Positions 51,650 to 59,536 of a DNA stretch of 64,000 nt are shown here, piece after piece. The DNA lies in assembly GCA_020725465.1 (NCBI GenBank), contig DYEY01000059.1, forward strand, positions 1 through 64,000, read 5' to 3'. How positions within the stretch are numbered: position 1 is the first letter of the stretch; each line of letters begins with the position of its first letter. Origin of the DNA: Dethiobacter sp. GTDB taxonomy: Bacteria; Bacillota; Dethiobacteria; Dethiobacterales; Dethiobacteraceae. Made by a program: the position numbers and the translations under genes. The notes beneath the pieces are model-generated. The model was given only the letters and a program-made list of their open reading frames with translations. It had not been told where the DNA came from and did no database searches.

Positions 51650-52546
51650 ATGCGCTATCCGGACCTGGCGGAAAGCGGGGAGCTGCAAAAAAGGGCGGAG
51701 ACGGCGCTTGGGCTGCTGGCGAAATGCTCGGTTTGTCCCCAGGCCTGCGGCGTGGACCGCCGGTCGGGTGAACGGGGCCGCTGCCGTGCCGGGGCTTTGG
51801 CCAAGGTGTCCAGCTTCGGCCCGCACTTCGGTGAAGAGCCGCCGCTGGTGGGTCACGGCGGGTCGGGGACCGTCTTTTTTGCTTACTGTAACCTGCGCTG
51901 TGTTTTCTGCCAGAATTACGACATTTCGCACCTTGGTTACGGCGAAGAGCTGACAGCGGAGGAGCTGGCCCGGGTCATGATGGCCCTGCAGCAGCAGGGT
52001 TGCGAAAACATCAATTTTGTCACCCCCACCCACTATGTGCCTCAGATACTGGAAGCATTGCCCATCGCCGTGCGCCTGGGGCTTACCCTGCCCCTGGTTT
52101 ACAACTGCGGCAGCTACGAGTGCGAAGACACCCTGCGCCTGCTGGACAAAGTAGTGGACATCTACCTGCCGGACACCAAGTACGCTGACGAAGAAACCGC
52201 CAGGAAGTATTCCGGTATATCCGGTTACCCGGAGCAAATGTTCCGGTCGCTTAAAGAAATGCACCGGCAGGTGGGAGACCTGGTGACGGACCGGCGGGGG
52301 GTGGCGGTGCGCGGACTGATGGTGCGCCACCTGGTGCTGCCCGGCGGCCTGGCGGGGACGGAAGAAGTCATGCGCTTTATCGCTACGGAACTTTCACCGC
52401 ATACCTACGTCAACCTGATGGACCAGTACCGGCCCGCGTTCCGCGCCGCCGCTTATCCGGAAATAAACCGGCGGCTGACCAGGGCCGAGCTTGCCGAAGC
52501 CCGGGCGATAGCGTCAAAATTCGGCCTTACCCGGGTGGAAAGCTGA
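51650..52546 (+). CDS. Radical SAM protein, PflX/PflA-like
   Basis: Radical SAM enzyme of 298 residues. The CxxxCxxC cluster is in YCNLRCVFCQNYD near residue 85, preceded by an N-terminal cysteine motif CSVCPQACGVDRRSGERGRC that may hold another cluster. FVTPTHYVPQILEAL and VDIYLPDTKYADE fit the PflX family (COG1313), whose substrate is unknown. The ATG at 51650 follows GGGAGGTGG. No glycyl-radical enzyme is adjacent. The next 30 nt show no gene; a structured RNA candidate begins at 52581. Confidence 0.87.
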   Translation: MRYPDLAESGELQKRAETALGLLAKCSVCPQACGVDRRSGERGRCRAGALAKVSSFGPHFGEEPPLVGHGGSGTVFFAYCNLRCVFCQNYDISHLGYGEELTAEELARVMMALQQQGCENINFVTPTHYVPQILEALPIAVRLGLTLPLVYNCGSYECEDTLRLLDKVVDIYLPDTKYADEETARKYSGISGYPEQMFRSLKEMHRQVGDLVTDRRGVAVRGLMVRHLVLPGGLAGTEEVMRFIATELSPHTYVNLMDQYRPAFRAAAYPEINRRLTRAELAEARAIASKFGLTRVES

Positions 52547-52580
52547 ACCGGTTAATAACGAAAAAAATTTTTATATAGTG

Positions 52581-52757
52581 AAAATCTGTATACCGGCCTC
52601 CAAAGGCAGCAGCCTGCATTTGCCAAGGGAGTAAAACGACCTCTAAAACACCGGTTTTTGCTCCTTACCCGCAGGTTCTTGCCGCGGAACATGCCGGAAA
52701 AAGCGGCCGGTACAGATTTTTAGCCGGCTCCGGGAACACAGCCCGGGGCTATTTTTG
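52581..52757 (+). ncRNA. Candidate structured RNA (6S-like elongated hairpin) with terminator
   Basis: The 316-nt gap 52547-52862 has no gene but contains a long imperfect hairpin. The closing helix pairs 52581-52590 with 52711-52720 (10 perfect pairs) and 52593-52598 with 52705-52710 (CCGGCC/GGCCGG). Inside, GGCA and GCCTGC (52605-52617) pair with GCAGGT and TGCC (52671-52683) around a 3x3 loop, and GGAG and AAAAC (52628-52637) pair with GTTTT and CTCC (52654-52664). A 6x21-nt internal loop separates the first two helices. A terminator follows at once, and the next promoter starts after it, so this is not the leader of the downstream operon. A rod with a large central bubble recalls 6S RNA; no other class was recognised. 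Confidence 0.45.
52721..52757 (+). terminator. Intrinsic terminator of the RNA candidate
   Basis: TAGCC...CCGGG (52721-52734, with a 4-nt bulge) pairs with CCCGG and GGCTA (52742-52751), followed by TTTTTGT. Confidence 0.7.
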
Positions 52758-52759
52758 TA

Positions 52760-52788
52760 TTGACAATTCTGAAGTTTACCAATAACAT
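52760..52788 (+). promoter_or_regulatory. Promoter of the flavin/Fe-S complex operon
   Basis: Consensus TTGACA (52760-52765), 17-nt spacer, TAACAT (52783-52788). It starts 3 nt after the terminator above and gives a leader of about 70 nt before ATG 52863. Confidence 0.7.
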
Positions 52789-52862
52789 TTTGGGTATAAC
52801 GAGTATTTCGCCATGTGAAAGCTCTATCCGCTTTTTAAAGTGCAGAGAAAGGACGGGGAGGA

Positions 52863-54758
52863 ATGGCTTTGGAAACAAAAGAAGCCGTCAGGTCGGTGGA
52901 AGCCCTGGCCCGATTGGCCGGGTTCCACCGGCAGGCCAGACAAAAAGTCAAAACACGCATCCTGGTTTGTGCCGGTACGGGGTGCATCGTCAGCGGGTCG
53001 CTCCGGGTGATGAAGGAATTTGAGCGCCTCCTTGCTGACCGCGGTGCGGCTGCTCAGTTAGCCGGCGTAGCGGAAGTGGGAAAGGGAGTGGGGGTGGCCC
53101 AAAGCGGCTGCCACGGCTTCTGCCAGAAAGGTCCCCTGGTCCGCATCGACCCGTACGGCATCTTTTATACCGGTGTTCGACCTGAAGATGTGGCTGAAAT
53201 TGTTGATACCACCATAAACGGCGGAAAAACGGTGGAGAGGCTGCTTTACCGGGACAGGGATGGTCTCGCCTGCTGTAACCAGGAGGAGATACCTTTTTAT
53301 AACAGCCAGACCAGGATAGTTTTAAAAAACGCCGGGCTTATTGACCCGGAGGATATCGGGGATTACCTGGCGGCAGGCGGTTATACGGCCCTGGCCAAAG
53401 TTCTGACGGAAATGTCTCCCGCTGAAGTGACAGAAGCTGTCACCAGGGCCAACCTGCGCGGACGCGGCGGCGCCGGTTTTCCCACCGGCCTGAAATGGAA
53501 AGAAGCCTTCCATCAGAAGGCTTGGCCCAAATATATTGTCTGCAATGCTGACGAGGGCGACCCCGGGGCGTTTATGGACCGCTCTCTCCTGGAGAGCGAC
53601 CCGCATGCCGTGCTGGAGGGCATGATTATTGCGGGTTACGCGGTGGGCGCCAGGCATGGCCTGATCTATGTGCGTGCTGAATACCCGCTGGCGATGAAAA
53701 GAATTGCCATCGCCATCGAGCAGGCAAGGGAAACCGGGTTACTGGGAGAAGACATCATGGGGTCGGGCTTCGATTTTGACGCAGAAATCTTTGTGGGCGG
53801 CGGAGTCTTCATCTGTGGTGAGTCCACCGCCCTGATTTCCTCCCTGGAAGGCCAGGTCGGTGAACCCAGGCAAAAGCCTCCTCACCTGGCTGAACGCGGG
53901 TACCTGGGCAAGCCAACGGTGATAAACAACGTGGAGACACTGGCTAACGTTCCCGTTATTATCAATATTGGCGCACCTGCTTACGCAGCGATCGGCTCGG
54001 CGAAATCCGGCGGGACCAAAATTTTCTGCCTGACCGGCAAGGTAAACAATACCGGGCTGGTGGAGGTTCCCATCGGCGTGCCGCTGGCGGAGATAGTGCG
54101 GGGTATCGGTGGTGGTGTGCCGGATGGCAGAGCGCTGAAGGCGGTTCAGACCGGGGGGCCCTCCGGTGGCTGCCTGCCGGCGGAAATGCTGGATTTGCCC
54201 ACCGATTTTGAGGAGCTGTCCCAGGCGGGCTCCATGATGGGTTCCGGCGGCATGATAGTGATGGATGACACTACCTGCATGGTGGACGTGGCCAGATATT
54301 TCATCAACTTCCTGCGCGACGAGTCCTGCGGCAAGTGTTTTTCCTGCCGGGAGGGGATCCTGCGCATGAAGGAAATTGTGGATGACATCACCGCAGGAAG
54401 AGCGGGCGATGAAACGCTGGAACTCTTAAAAGAAACGGCGGAAATGGTGAAAAACGCTTCCATGTGCGGCCTGGGCCAGTCGGCGGGCAATCCGGTTCTT
54501 TCCACCATAAGGTACTTTGAAGACGAGTACCTGGCCCATATTCAGGATAAAAAGTGCCCGGCCGGCGTTTGCCGGAGCCTGATCAGCTTCACCATTGACG
54601 CGGACCTGTGCACCGGCTGTACCGCCTGCGCCGTGAAGTGTCCCACCAAAGCCATCAGCGGCGAGAAAAAGCAGGCGCACACCATCGACGCGGCTCTGTG
54701 CGACAGGTGCGGCATCTGCCTGGATACCTGCCGGTTTGACGCCGTGCGGAAAGGGTAG
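52863..54758 (+). CDS. NuoF/HydB-type NAD(H)-binding flavin Fe-S subunit
   Basis: Subunit of 631 residues with the HydB layout. An N-terminal thioredoxin-like 2Fe-2S domain (about 30-120) has CAGTGCIVSGS and SGCHGFCQKGP. The NuoF core has the FMN motif RGRGGAGFPTGLKW near residue 200, CNADEGDPGAFMDR (NAD site) and CGESTALISSLEGQ. The 4Fe-4S motif is ESCGKCFSCREG, with a distal Cys in SMCGLGQ. A C-terminal 2x4Fe-4S ferredoxin domain has CTGCTACAVKCP and CDRCGICLDTC. In HydABC and StnABC this subunit carries the bifurcating FMN and the NAD site. It is first of four genes; 8 nt precede the next. Confidence 0.92.
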   Translation: MALETKEAVRSVEALARLAGFHRQARQKVKTRILVCAGTGCIVSGSLRVMKEFERLLADRGAAAQLAGVAEVGKGVGVAQSGCHGFCQKGPLVRIDPYGIFYTGVRPEDVAEIVDTTINGGKTVERLLYRDRDGLACCNQEEIPFYNSQTRIVLKNAGLIDPEDIGDYLAAGGYTALAKVLTEMSPAEVTEAVTRANLRGRGGAGFPTGLKWKEAFHQKAWPKYIVCNADEGDPGAFMDRSLLESDPHAVLEGMIIAGYAVGARHGLIYVRAEYPLAMKRIAIAIEQARETGLLGEDIMGSGFDFDAEIFVGGGVFICGESTALISSLEGQVGEPRQKPPHLAERGYLGKPTVINNVETLANVPVIINIGAPAYAAIGSAKSGGTKIFCLTGKVNNTGLVEVPIGVPLAEIVRGIGGGVPDGRALKAVQTGGPSGGCLPAEMLDLPTDFEELSQAGSMMGSGGMIVMDDTTCMVDVARYFINFLRDESCGKCFSCREGILRMKEIVDDITAGRAGDETLELLKETAEMVKNASMCGLGQSAGNPVLSTIRYFEDEYLAHIQDKKCPAGVCRSLISFTIDADLCTGCTACAVKCPTKAISGEKKQAHTIDAALCDRCGICLDTCRFDAVRKG

Positions 54759-54766
54759 GTGGAGCA

Positions 54767-55465
54767 ATGGTAACCTTTGTGTTAAACGGGTTGGAAATAA
54801 GTGTGGAGAAAGGGACTACCATCCTGGAAGCGGCGAGGTTTTACGGTATCGGGATACCCACTCTCTGCTACAACGAGGCGCTAAGCCCATATGGCGCCTG
54901 TCGCCTCTGCCTGGTGGAAATCGGCGTGCCTCCCCGCTCCCGGCTGGTTACTTCCTGTACCTACGAGGCCACCGAAGGTCTGGTGGTACGGACCCACTCG
55001 GAGCGCGTGGTAAAGACCCGCCAAATGCTCATCGAGATGTACCTGGCCACCTGTCCCTCATCCAAGGTGATCCAGGATCTGGCGTCCAAACACCACGTGA
55101 CCCGGGTCCGCTTCCGGCAGAAGCAGGAAGAATGCATACTGTGCGGACTGTGTGTCCGGATGTGCGAAGAGCAGATGCAGGCCGGCGCCATCGGCTATAC
55201 CGGCCGGGGCGACAGCCGGCGTATCAGCACTTTCTTTGACAAAAAGAGCGAGGACTGCCGGTTCTGCGGTGGTTGCCAGTATATCTGCCCGGCCTGCCAG
55301 GCGCGTTGCCAGGGACCGCAGGAGAAAGAGGCGGTATGCAATGCCTGCCTCAACCTGGCGCCGCCGTGCCTTGAACATTTTGACCATGTGATGTGTTACA
55401 TGGATCCCTGCGTGGCCTGCGAGGAAAAAAGCGGGCGGGAACCCCGCAAAACCTGTTGCAAATAA
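54767..55465 (+). CDS. Short NuoG-like Fe-S subunit with Cys-rich tail
   Basis: Electron-wire subunit of 232 residues. A plant-type 2Fe-2S domain has Cys 34, 45, 48 and 64 (YGACRLCLVEIG). A ferredoxin region has CILCGLCVRMC (123-133) and CRFCGGCQYICPACQARC (164-181). The His-Cys3 cluster motif of NuoG/HydA is missing; the position reads LATCPSSKVIQ. The tail from 181 on holds nine further Cys, including C191/C194, C215/C218 and a terminal CC pair. There is no hydrogenase H-cluster domain and no GltD-like domain, so it is neither HydA nor StnC. It probably links the NuoF-type subunit to the GltB-like subunit. Confidence 0.88.
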   Translation: MVTFVLNGLEISVEKGTTILEAARFYGIGIPTLCYNEALSPYGACRLCLVEIGVPPRSRLVTSCTYEATEGLVVRTHSERVVKTRQMLIEMYLATCPSSKVIQDLASKHHVTRVRFRQKQEECILCGLCVRMCEEQMQAGAIGYTGRGDSRRISTFFDKKSEDCRFCGGCQYICPACQARCQGPQEKEAVCNACLNLAPPCLEHFDHVMCYMDPCVACEEKSGREPRKTCCK

Positions 55466-55503
55466 CTTATGAAATTTAACACTTATTTTGGGAGGGTGAA
55501 GCA

Positions 55504-57093
55504 ATGACTATTTCCAGGCTGAACGCGTCGGCGGCTACGTTGACCAAAAACAGGACCGAGGGTTCCATCAGCCCGTTCAGCGGTATGTGCGTGACCTGTG
55601 TGGATGGCTGCGTGGGGATGTGTGAAATAGGCAAATCGGCTTACAGGGGCCATGAGACCATTTATCCCCAGCCTTTCGGCATCATCACCACCGCTTCGGA
55701 AAAGAAATACCCGGTGGACTATTCCCACCTATCCATTATGGGTACCGCCGTGGGCGCGGTGGGTATTGAGGCCGACAGCGACAAAGCCATTTTCCCCAAC
55801 GTCCGGCTGGAAACCAGGATGGGAAGGGACGGGGGCATCAAACTGAAACTCCCCTTTGTTGTTCCCGGACTTGGCTCCACCAACGTGGCCAAGAACAACT
55901 GGGAAGGCCTGGCCATCGGCGCCGCCCTGACCGGCACCATTCTCACCATCGGTGAAAACGTGGCCGGCATGGACCCGGCCTCCCGCTTTGAAAACGGCCG
56001 GGTGGTGGATACCGAGGACCTGAAGTTTCGGGTTAAAACCTTCCAGGACTGGCAGGAAGACGGCTACGGCGCCATCGTGCTGCAGGCCAATGTGGAGGAT
56101 ACCCGCCTGGGCGTGCAGGAATACGCCATTGGGGAGCTGGGAGTGGAGGCGGTGGAGCTGAAATGGGGACAGGGAGCCAAAGATATCGGCGGCGAGGTGA
56201 AAATCAACGACCTGGCCAAGGCGCAACTTTTAAAATCCCGCGGTTACGTGGTGCTGCCCGACCCGGAGGACCCGGTGGTTGTGGATGCCTTCAGAAAGGG
56301 CGCCTTCAAAGAGTTTGAGCGCCACTCCCGCATCGGCATGGTGGAGCTGGAGTCGTTCCTGGCCCGGGTGGAGGAGCTGAGAAAAGCCGGTGCCAAATAC
56401 GTTACGCTTAAAACCGGCGCCTACCGGCCGGTGGACCTGGCCCGCGCCGTCAAGTTTGCTTCGCTGGCCAAAATCGACTACCTGACGGTGGACGGCGCCG
56501 GCGGCGGTACCGGTATGTCACCGTGGCGCATGATGAACGAATGGGGCGTGCCACCGGTGGAGCTCCATGCCCTGACCTGGCAGTACTGCCGGAAGTTGGC
56601 GGAAAAAGGAGAGTATGTCCCGGATATCGTCCTGGCCGGCGGGTTTACCCTGGAAGACCAGATCATGAAGGGACTGGCCCTGTGTGCCCCCTACGCCAAG
56701 GCTATCGGCATGGCCCGTTCGCCCCTGGCGGCGGTTATGGTGGGCAAGACCATTGGCAAGAAGCTGGCTGCGGGTAAGCTGCCCGTTTACGTGGAACGCT
56801 TCGGCAACAGCGTGGAAGACGTCTTTGTCACCGCGTCCGAACTGAAGGCCCGCCTGGGCGCCGACCGCTTCAAAGCAGTGCCTGCCGGGGCGCTTGGCAT
56901 GTACACTTACTACGAGCGCCTGGCCCAGGGCCTGCGGCAGCTGATGTGCGGCACCCGTAAGTTTGCCCTGGAATATATTGAAAGGACGGACATCTGTGCC
57001 CTGACCAGACAGGCCGCCGATGTAAGCGGCATACCTTTCGTAACCGAGCTGGACGCCGCCGAGGCCGAAGAAGTCCTGAATATGAGCATATAG
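55504..57093 (+). CDS. GltB-like FMN-binding protein with N-terminal 4-Cys motif
   Basis: Protein of 529 residues matching the FMN-binding barrel of glutamate synthase (archaeal-type GltB family). Barrel motifs are GTILTIGENVAGMDP, AKYVTLKTGAYRPVDLARAV, DYLTVDGAGGGTGMSPWRMM near residue 330 and PDIVLAGGFTLEDQIMKGL with AIGMARSPLAAVMVG. It lacks the N-terminal glutaminase domain (no catalytic Cys-1) and the C-x5-C-x4-C 3Fe-4S motif of bacterial GltB. It has instead C29, C32, C36, C40 (MCVTCVDGCVGMC), a likely 4Fe-4S site. The catalysed reaction is unknown: ammonia- or protein-dependent glutamate synthesis, or another FMN reaction. It follows the NuoG-like gene by 38 nt. Confidence 0.85.
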   Translation: MTISRLNASAATLTKNRTEGSISPFSGMCVTCVDGCVGMCEIGKSAYRGHETIYPQPFGIITTASEKKYPVDYSHLSIMGTAVGAVGIEADSDKAIFPNVRLETRMGRDGGIKLKLPFVVPGLGSTNVAKNNWEGLAIGAALTGTILTIGENVAGMDPASRFENGRVVDTEDLKFRVKTFQDWQEDGYGAIVLQANVEDTRLGVQEYAIGELGVEAVELKWGQGAKDIGGEVKINDLAKAQLLKSRGYVVLPDPEDPVVVDAFRKGAFKEFERHSRIGMVELESFLARVEELRKAGAKYVTLKTGAYRPVDLARAVKFASLAKIDYLTVDGAGGGTGMSPWRMMNEWGVPPVELHALTWQYCRKLAEKGEYVPDIVLAGGFTLEDQIMKGLALCAPYAKAIGMARSPLAAVMVGKTIGKKLAAGKLPVYVERFGNSVEDVFVTASELKARLGADRFKAVPAGALGMYTYYERLAQGLRQLMCGTRKFALEYIERTDICALTRQAADVSGIPFVTELDAAEAEEVLNMSI

Positions 57094-57109
57094 GCGGGGA
57101 GGCAAAGAG

Positions 57110-57592
57110 ATGGCTAGGAAACAGCCGGCAAAAGGGCCGTTTAACCTGGATTTGTCGTTGGAGCGGAACAAGGGGGCTTTAATTGCCATCCTCTACGATA
57201 TCCAGGAGCATTACCGCTACCTGCCGGAGGATGTGCTAAAGGAGCTGGCGCAAAAGATTGGCAAACCGCTGATCGAGATTTACCGCGTTGCCACCTTCTA
57301 CAAGCTGTTTTCCTTAAAGCAGCGTGGCCGGCACCAGCTTAAGGTATGTACCGGCACCGCCTGCCACGTGCGGGGCAGCGAGCGCCTGGTGGAGGAGATA
57401 TCCAAATCCCTTTGCGTCTGCCGCGGTGAGACTTCGGCGGACGGCGAGTACTCCCTGGATACCGTCAACTGCCTGGGCGCCTGCGCCCTGGGACCGCTGG
57501 TTGAAGTGGACGGAGAGTATCACGGCAACACCACGCCCCAAAGCCTGAAGACTATTTTAGAAAAACTGAAGTCAGGGGAAAATAAAGAGTAA
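57110..57592 (+). CDS. NuoE/HydC-type 2Fe-2S subunit
   Basis: Thioredoxin-like ferredoxin subunit of 160 residues with the 2Fe-2S ligands in KVCTGTACHVRG and VNCLGACALGP, and the N-terminal helical part YDIQEHYRYLPEDVLKELA. It begins 16 nt after the GltB-like gene. In complex I and HydABC it pairs with NuoF/HydB. Its place last, after the catalytic subunit, differs from the usual hydC-hydB-hydA order. Confidence 0.93.
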   Translation: MARKQPAKGPFNLDLSLERNKGALIAILYDIQEHYRYLPEDVLKELAQKIGKPLIEIYRVATFYKLFSLKQRGRHQLKVCTGTACHVRGSERLVEEISKSLCVCRGETSADGEYSLDTVNCLGACALGPLVEVDGEYHGNTTPQSLKTILEKLKSGENKE

Positions 57593-57601
57593 ATAAAGGG
57601 C

Positions 57602-57655
57602 AGCGCTCCCGCCGGCCCAGCCGGGCGGGAGCGCTCTCACGCGGGGGGTTTTTGG
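57602..57655 (+). terminator. Very stable hairpin closing the complex operon
   Basis: AGCGCTCCCGCC (57602-57613) / GGCGGGAGCGCT (57624-57635), 12 perfect pairs, with a further GGC/GCC inside the loop. A TTTTT run comes 13 nt later. It separates the operon from the next flavoprotein gene. Confidence 0.72.
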
Positions 57656-57657
57656 TT

Positions 57658-58890
57658 TTGCGCGTGGTAGTGATCGGCGGCGGGCCCGCCGGGATGATGG
57701 CCGCCGGGCAGGCGGCTTTGGGCGGAGCCACCGTTACTTTGCTTGAAAGAAACAAAAAGCTGGGAAGGAAGCTGGCCATTACCGGCAAGGGTAGGGGGAA
57801 CCTGACCAATGCCGCCGCTTTGGCTGATTTTATTGCGCAGTTCGGCGCCACCGGCCCCTTTCTCTACAGCCCGCTCTACCGTTTTGACAACGAAAAGCTG
57901 AGGGCGTTCTTTGCCGGCCTGGGCGTCCCCACCATGGTGGAGCGGGGCGGGCGGGTTTTCCCGGAATCGGAGAAAGCCACCGACCTGGTGCAGGCCCTGG
58001 CGCGCTTTTTGGAAAAGACGGGGGTTAGGGTAATCAACGGGCAGCGGGCTACGGCCATCCTGCACGCCAGGGGCAGGGTAAACGGGGTAGCATGTGGCGA
58101 TGTGACCTACCCGGCGGACCGGGTGGTGCTGGCCACAGGCGGCGCCTCTTATCCCACCACCGGCTCCACTGGCGACGGCTACCGCCTGGCCGCGGCGCTG
58201 GGTCACCATATCGTGCCTGTCCGCCCCGCCCTGGTGCCTCTGGAAACGGAAGAGGCCTGGGTGCGGGAAGCGGCCGGCCTTTCCCTGCGCAACGTGGAAG
58301 CGGCGCTTTATGAACAGGGGAAAAAACTGGCGGCTGAGTTTGGCGAGATGCTTTTTACCCACTACGGCGTCTCGGGCCCCATTATACTCACTTTAAGCCA
58401 GACCGCTGTGGATGTGCTGCACCGCGGCGGGAAGCCGCTGCTCAAAATCAACCTGAAACCGGCCCTGAGCGCGGAAAAACTCTCGAACCGCGTCCTGCGC
58501 GATTTTTCAGCCCACAGCAGAAAAGCCTTTAAAAACTGCCTGCACGGGTTGCTGCCGGAAAAACTGGTAAATCCGGTCGTCTTATTGTGCGGAATCCCCC
58601 CGGAAACGCCGGTGCACCAGGTGAGCAGAGAGGGGCGCCGGCGGCTGGTGGAAGTACTGCGCGGCCTGACGCTGCACATCAGGGATCACCGGCCCCTGGC
58701 CGAAGCCATTGTAACCGCCGGCGGCGTGGACACCAGGCAGATAGACCCGGGTACCATGGCCTCCAGGCTGGTAGAGGGGCTGTATTTTGCCGGGGAAGTA
58801 ATTGACGTGGCCGGCAACACCGGCGGCTATAACCTGCAGGCGGCTTTTTCCACCGGATTTGTGGCCGGTTCGTCCGCGGCCGGGGAATAA
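57658..58890 (+). CDS. HI0933/BaiN-family flavoprotein
   Basis: NAD(P)/FAD-dependent oxidoreductase of 410 residues. RVVVIGGGPAGMMAAGQAAL is the FAD motif; KLAITGKGRGNLTNAA is the family hallmark; MASRLVEGLYFAGEVIDVAG and GGYNLQAAFSTG close the FAD site. TTG 57658 is chosen because GCGGGGGG lies 9 nt upstream; the frame also offers TTG 57652. Family members include the bile-acid reductase BaiN, but most have no known substrate. Confidence 0.85.
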   Translation: MRVVVIGGGPAGMMAAGQAALGGATVTLLERNKKLGRKLAITGKGRGNLTNAAALADFIAQFGATGPFLYSPLYRFDNEKLRAFFAGLGVPTMVERGGRVFPESEKATDLVQALARFLEKTGVRVINGQRATAILHARGRVNGVACGDVTYPADRVVLATGGASYPTTGSTGDGYRLAAALGHHIVPVRPALVPLETEEAWVREAAGLSLRNVEAALYEQGKKLAAEFGEMLFTHYGVSGPIILTLSQTAVDVLHRGGKPLLKINLKPALSAEKLSNRVLRDFSAHSRKAFKNCLHGLLPEKLVNPVVLLCGIPPETPVHQVSREGRRRLVEVLRGLTLHIRDHRPLAEAIVTAGGVDTRQIDPGTMASRLVEGLYFAGEVIDVAGNTGGYNLQAAFSTGFVAGSSAAGE

Positions 58891-58938
58891 ATTATGGCAA
58901 TTCCGGCATACTCTGATAGAGAGGATGGAGGGATTGCC

Positions 58939-59448
58939 GTGAACTTTGAACAGTGGTTCCGGGAACGTACGAGCCGGTTTGAGGTTTTTTTGATCCGGGC
59001 GGCCCTGTTTTTTCTTGTCCTGCTGCTCCTTTCGCAGCTGGTGCAGACCATCCCCAGGGCCAGGGAGCTGCTTTGCCTGGTGGAGAGGAGGGAGGGACGG
59101 CCGTATGCGCCGGAAACGGCAAAAACCCCTGCCTTGGCCCCCGTGCCTGGAGGGGAGCACTACCTGGTGCTGAAAATTAACGGAGGGAAGGTTGAAACCC
59201 TGGTGGAGGTGCTGGTGGACGGGCGACCTGTCGCCCGCTTCAATCCGGAGCGGGCCGTCAGAATTCCGGTACGCGACGGCGAGCTGGTGGAGATAGACGG
59301 TGAGTTGCCGGAGAGTGAAATTGAAGTGGAGGTCAGCGCGGTGTCAAAGGGGATTGTCTGGCCGGAAAGGGGCCGGAAAGTTGTGTTCAACGGCATCCTG
59401 ACAGCGCTTGGCCAGGTTAAGGCGGACCCGCGCCCGCAGCCGGAGTAA
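58939..59448 (+). CDS. Single-pass membrane protein of unknown function
   Basis: Protein of 169 residues. It starts at GTG 58939 (MNFEQWFRER) behind GGAGGG, with one membrane helix at about 17-38 (FLIRAALFFLVLLLLSQLVQ) and a soluble, strand-rich extracytoplasmic domain with acidic repeats (DGELVEIDGELPESEIEVEV). Charge distribution places the C-terminal domain outside. No family is recognised. It lies 48 nt after the BaiN-type gene and may share its transcript. Confidence 0.68.
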   Translation: MNFEQWFRERTSRFEVFLIRAALFFLVLLLLSQLVQTIPRARELLCLVERREGRPYAPETAKTPALAPVPGGEHYLVLKINGGKVETLVEVLVDGRPVARFNPERAVRIPVRDGELVEIDGELPESEIEVEVSAVSKGIVWPERGRKVVFNGILTALGQVKADPRPQPE

Positions 59449-59452
59449 AGAC

Positions 59453-59481
59453 TTGCCAAAACCATTAATTTAAGATATTAT
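59453..59481 (+). promoter_or_regulatory. Promoter upstream of aroH
   Basis: TTGCCA (59453-59458), 17-nt spacer, TATTAT (59476-59481). The leader before GTG 59537 is about 45 nt. Confidence 0.58.
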
Positions 59482-59536
59482 TAACAGAGATATGGGTTTA
59501 GGTTACAGTAAGGCGTAGGGCCGGGAGGACGTTGTT

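Noticed and set aside
52581-52757. Identification of the structured RNA as T-box, SRP RNA, RNase P or FMN riboswitch
   Set aside because: None of the conserved cores expected for these (T-box GGTGGNACC, SRP apical GGAAGNAGC context, RFN core) could be found; only the overall shape suggests 6S.
54767-57093. Calling the four-gene cluster StnABC or HydABC outright
   Set aside because: There is no GltD-like NADPH domain (StnC) and no H-cluster hydrogenase domain (HydA); the GltB-like barrel replaces them.
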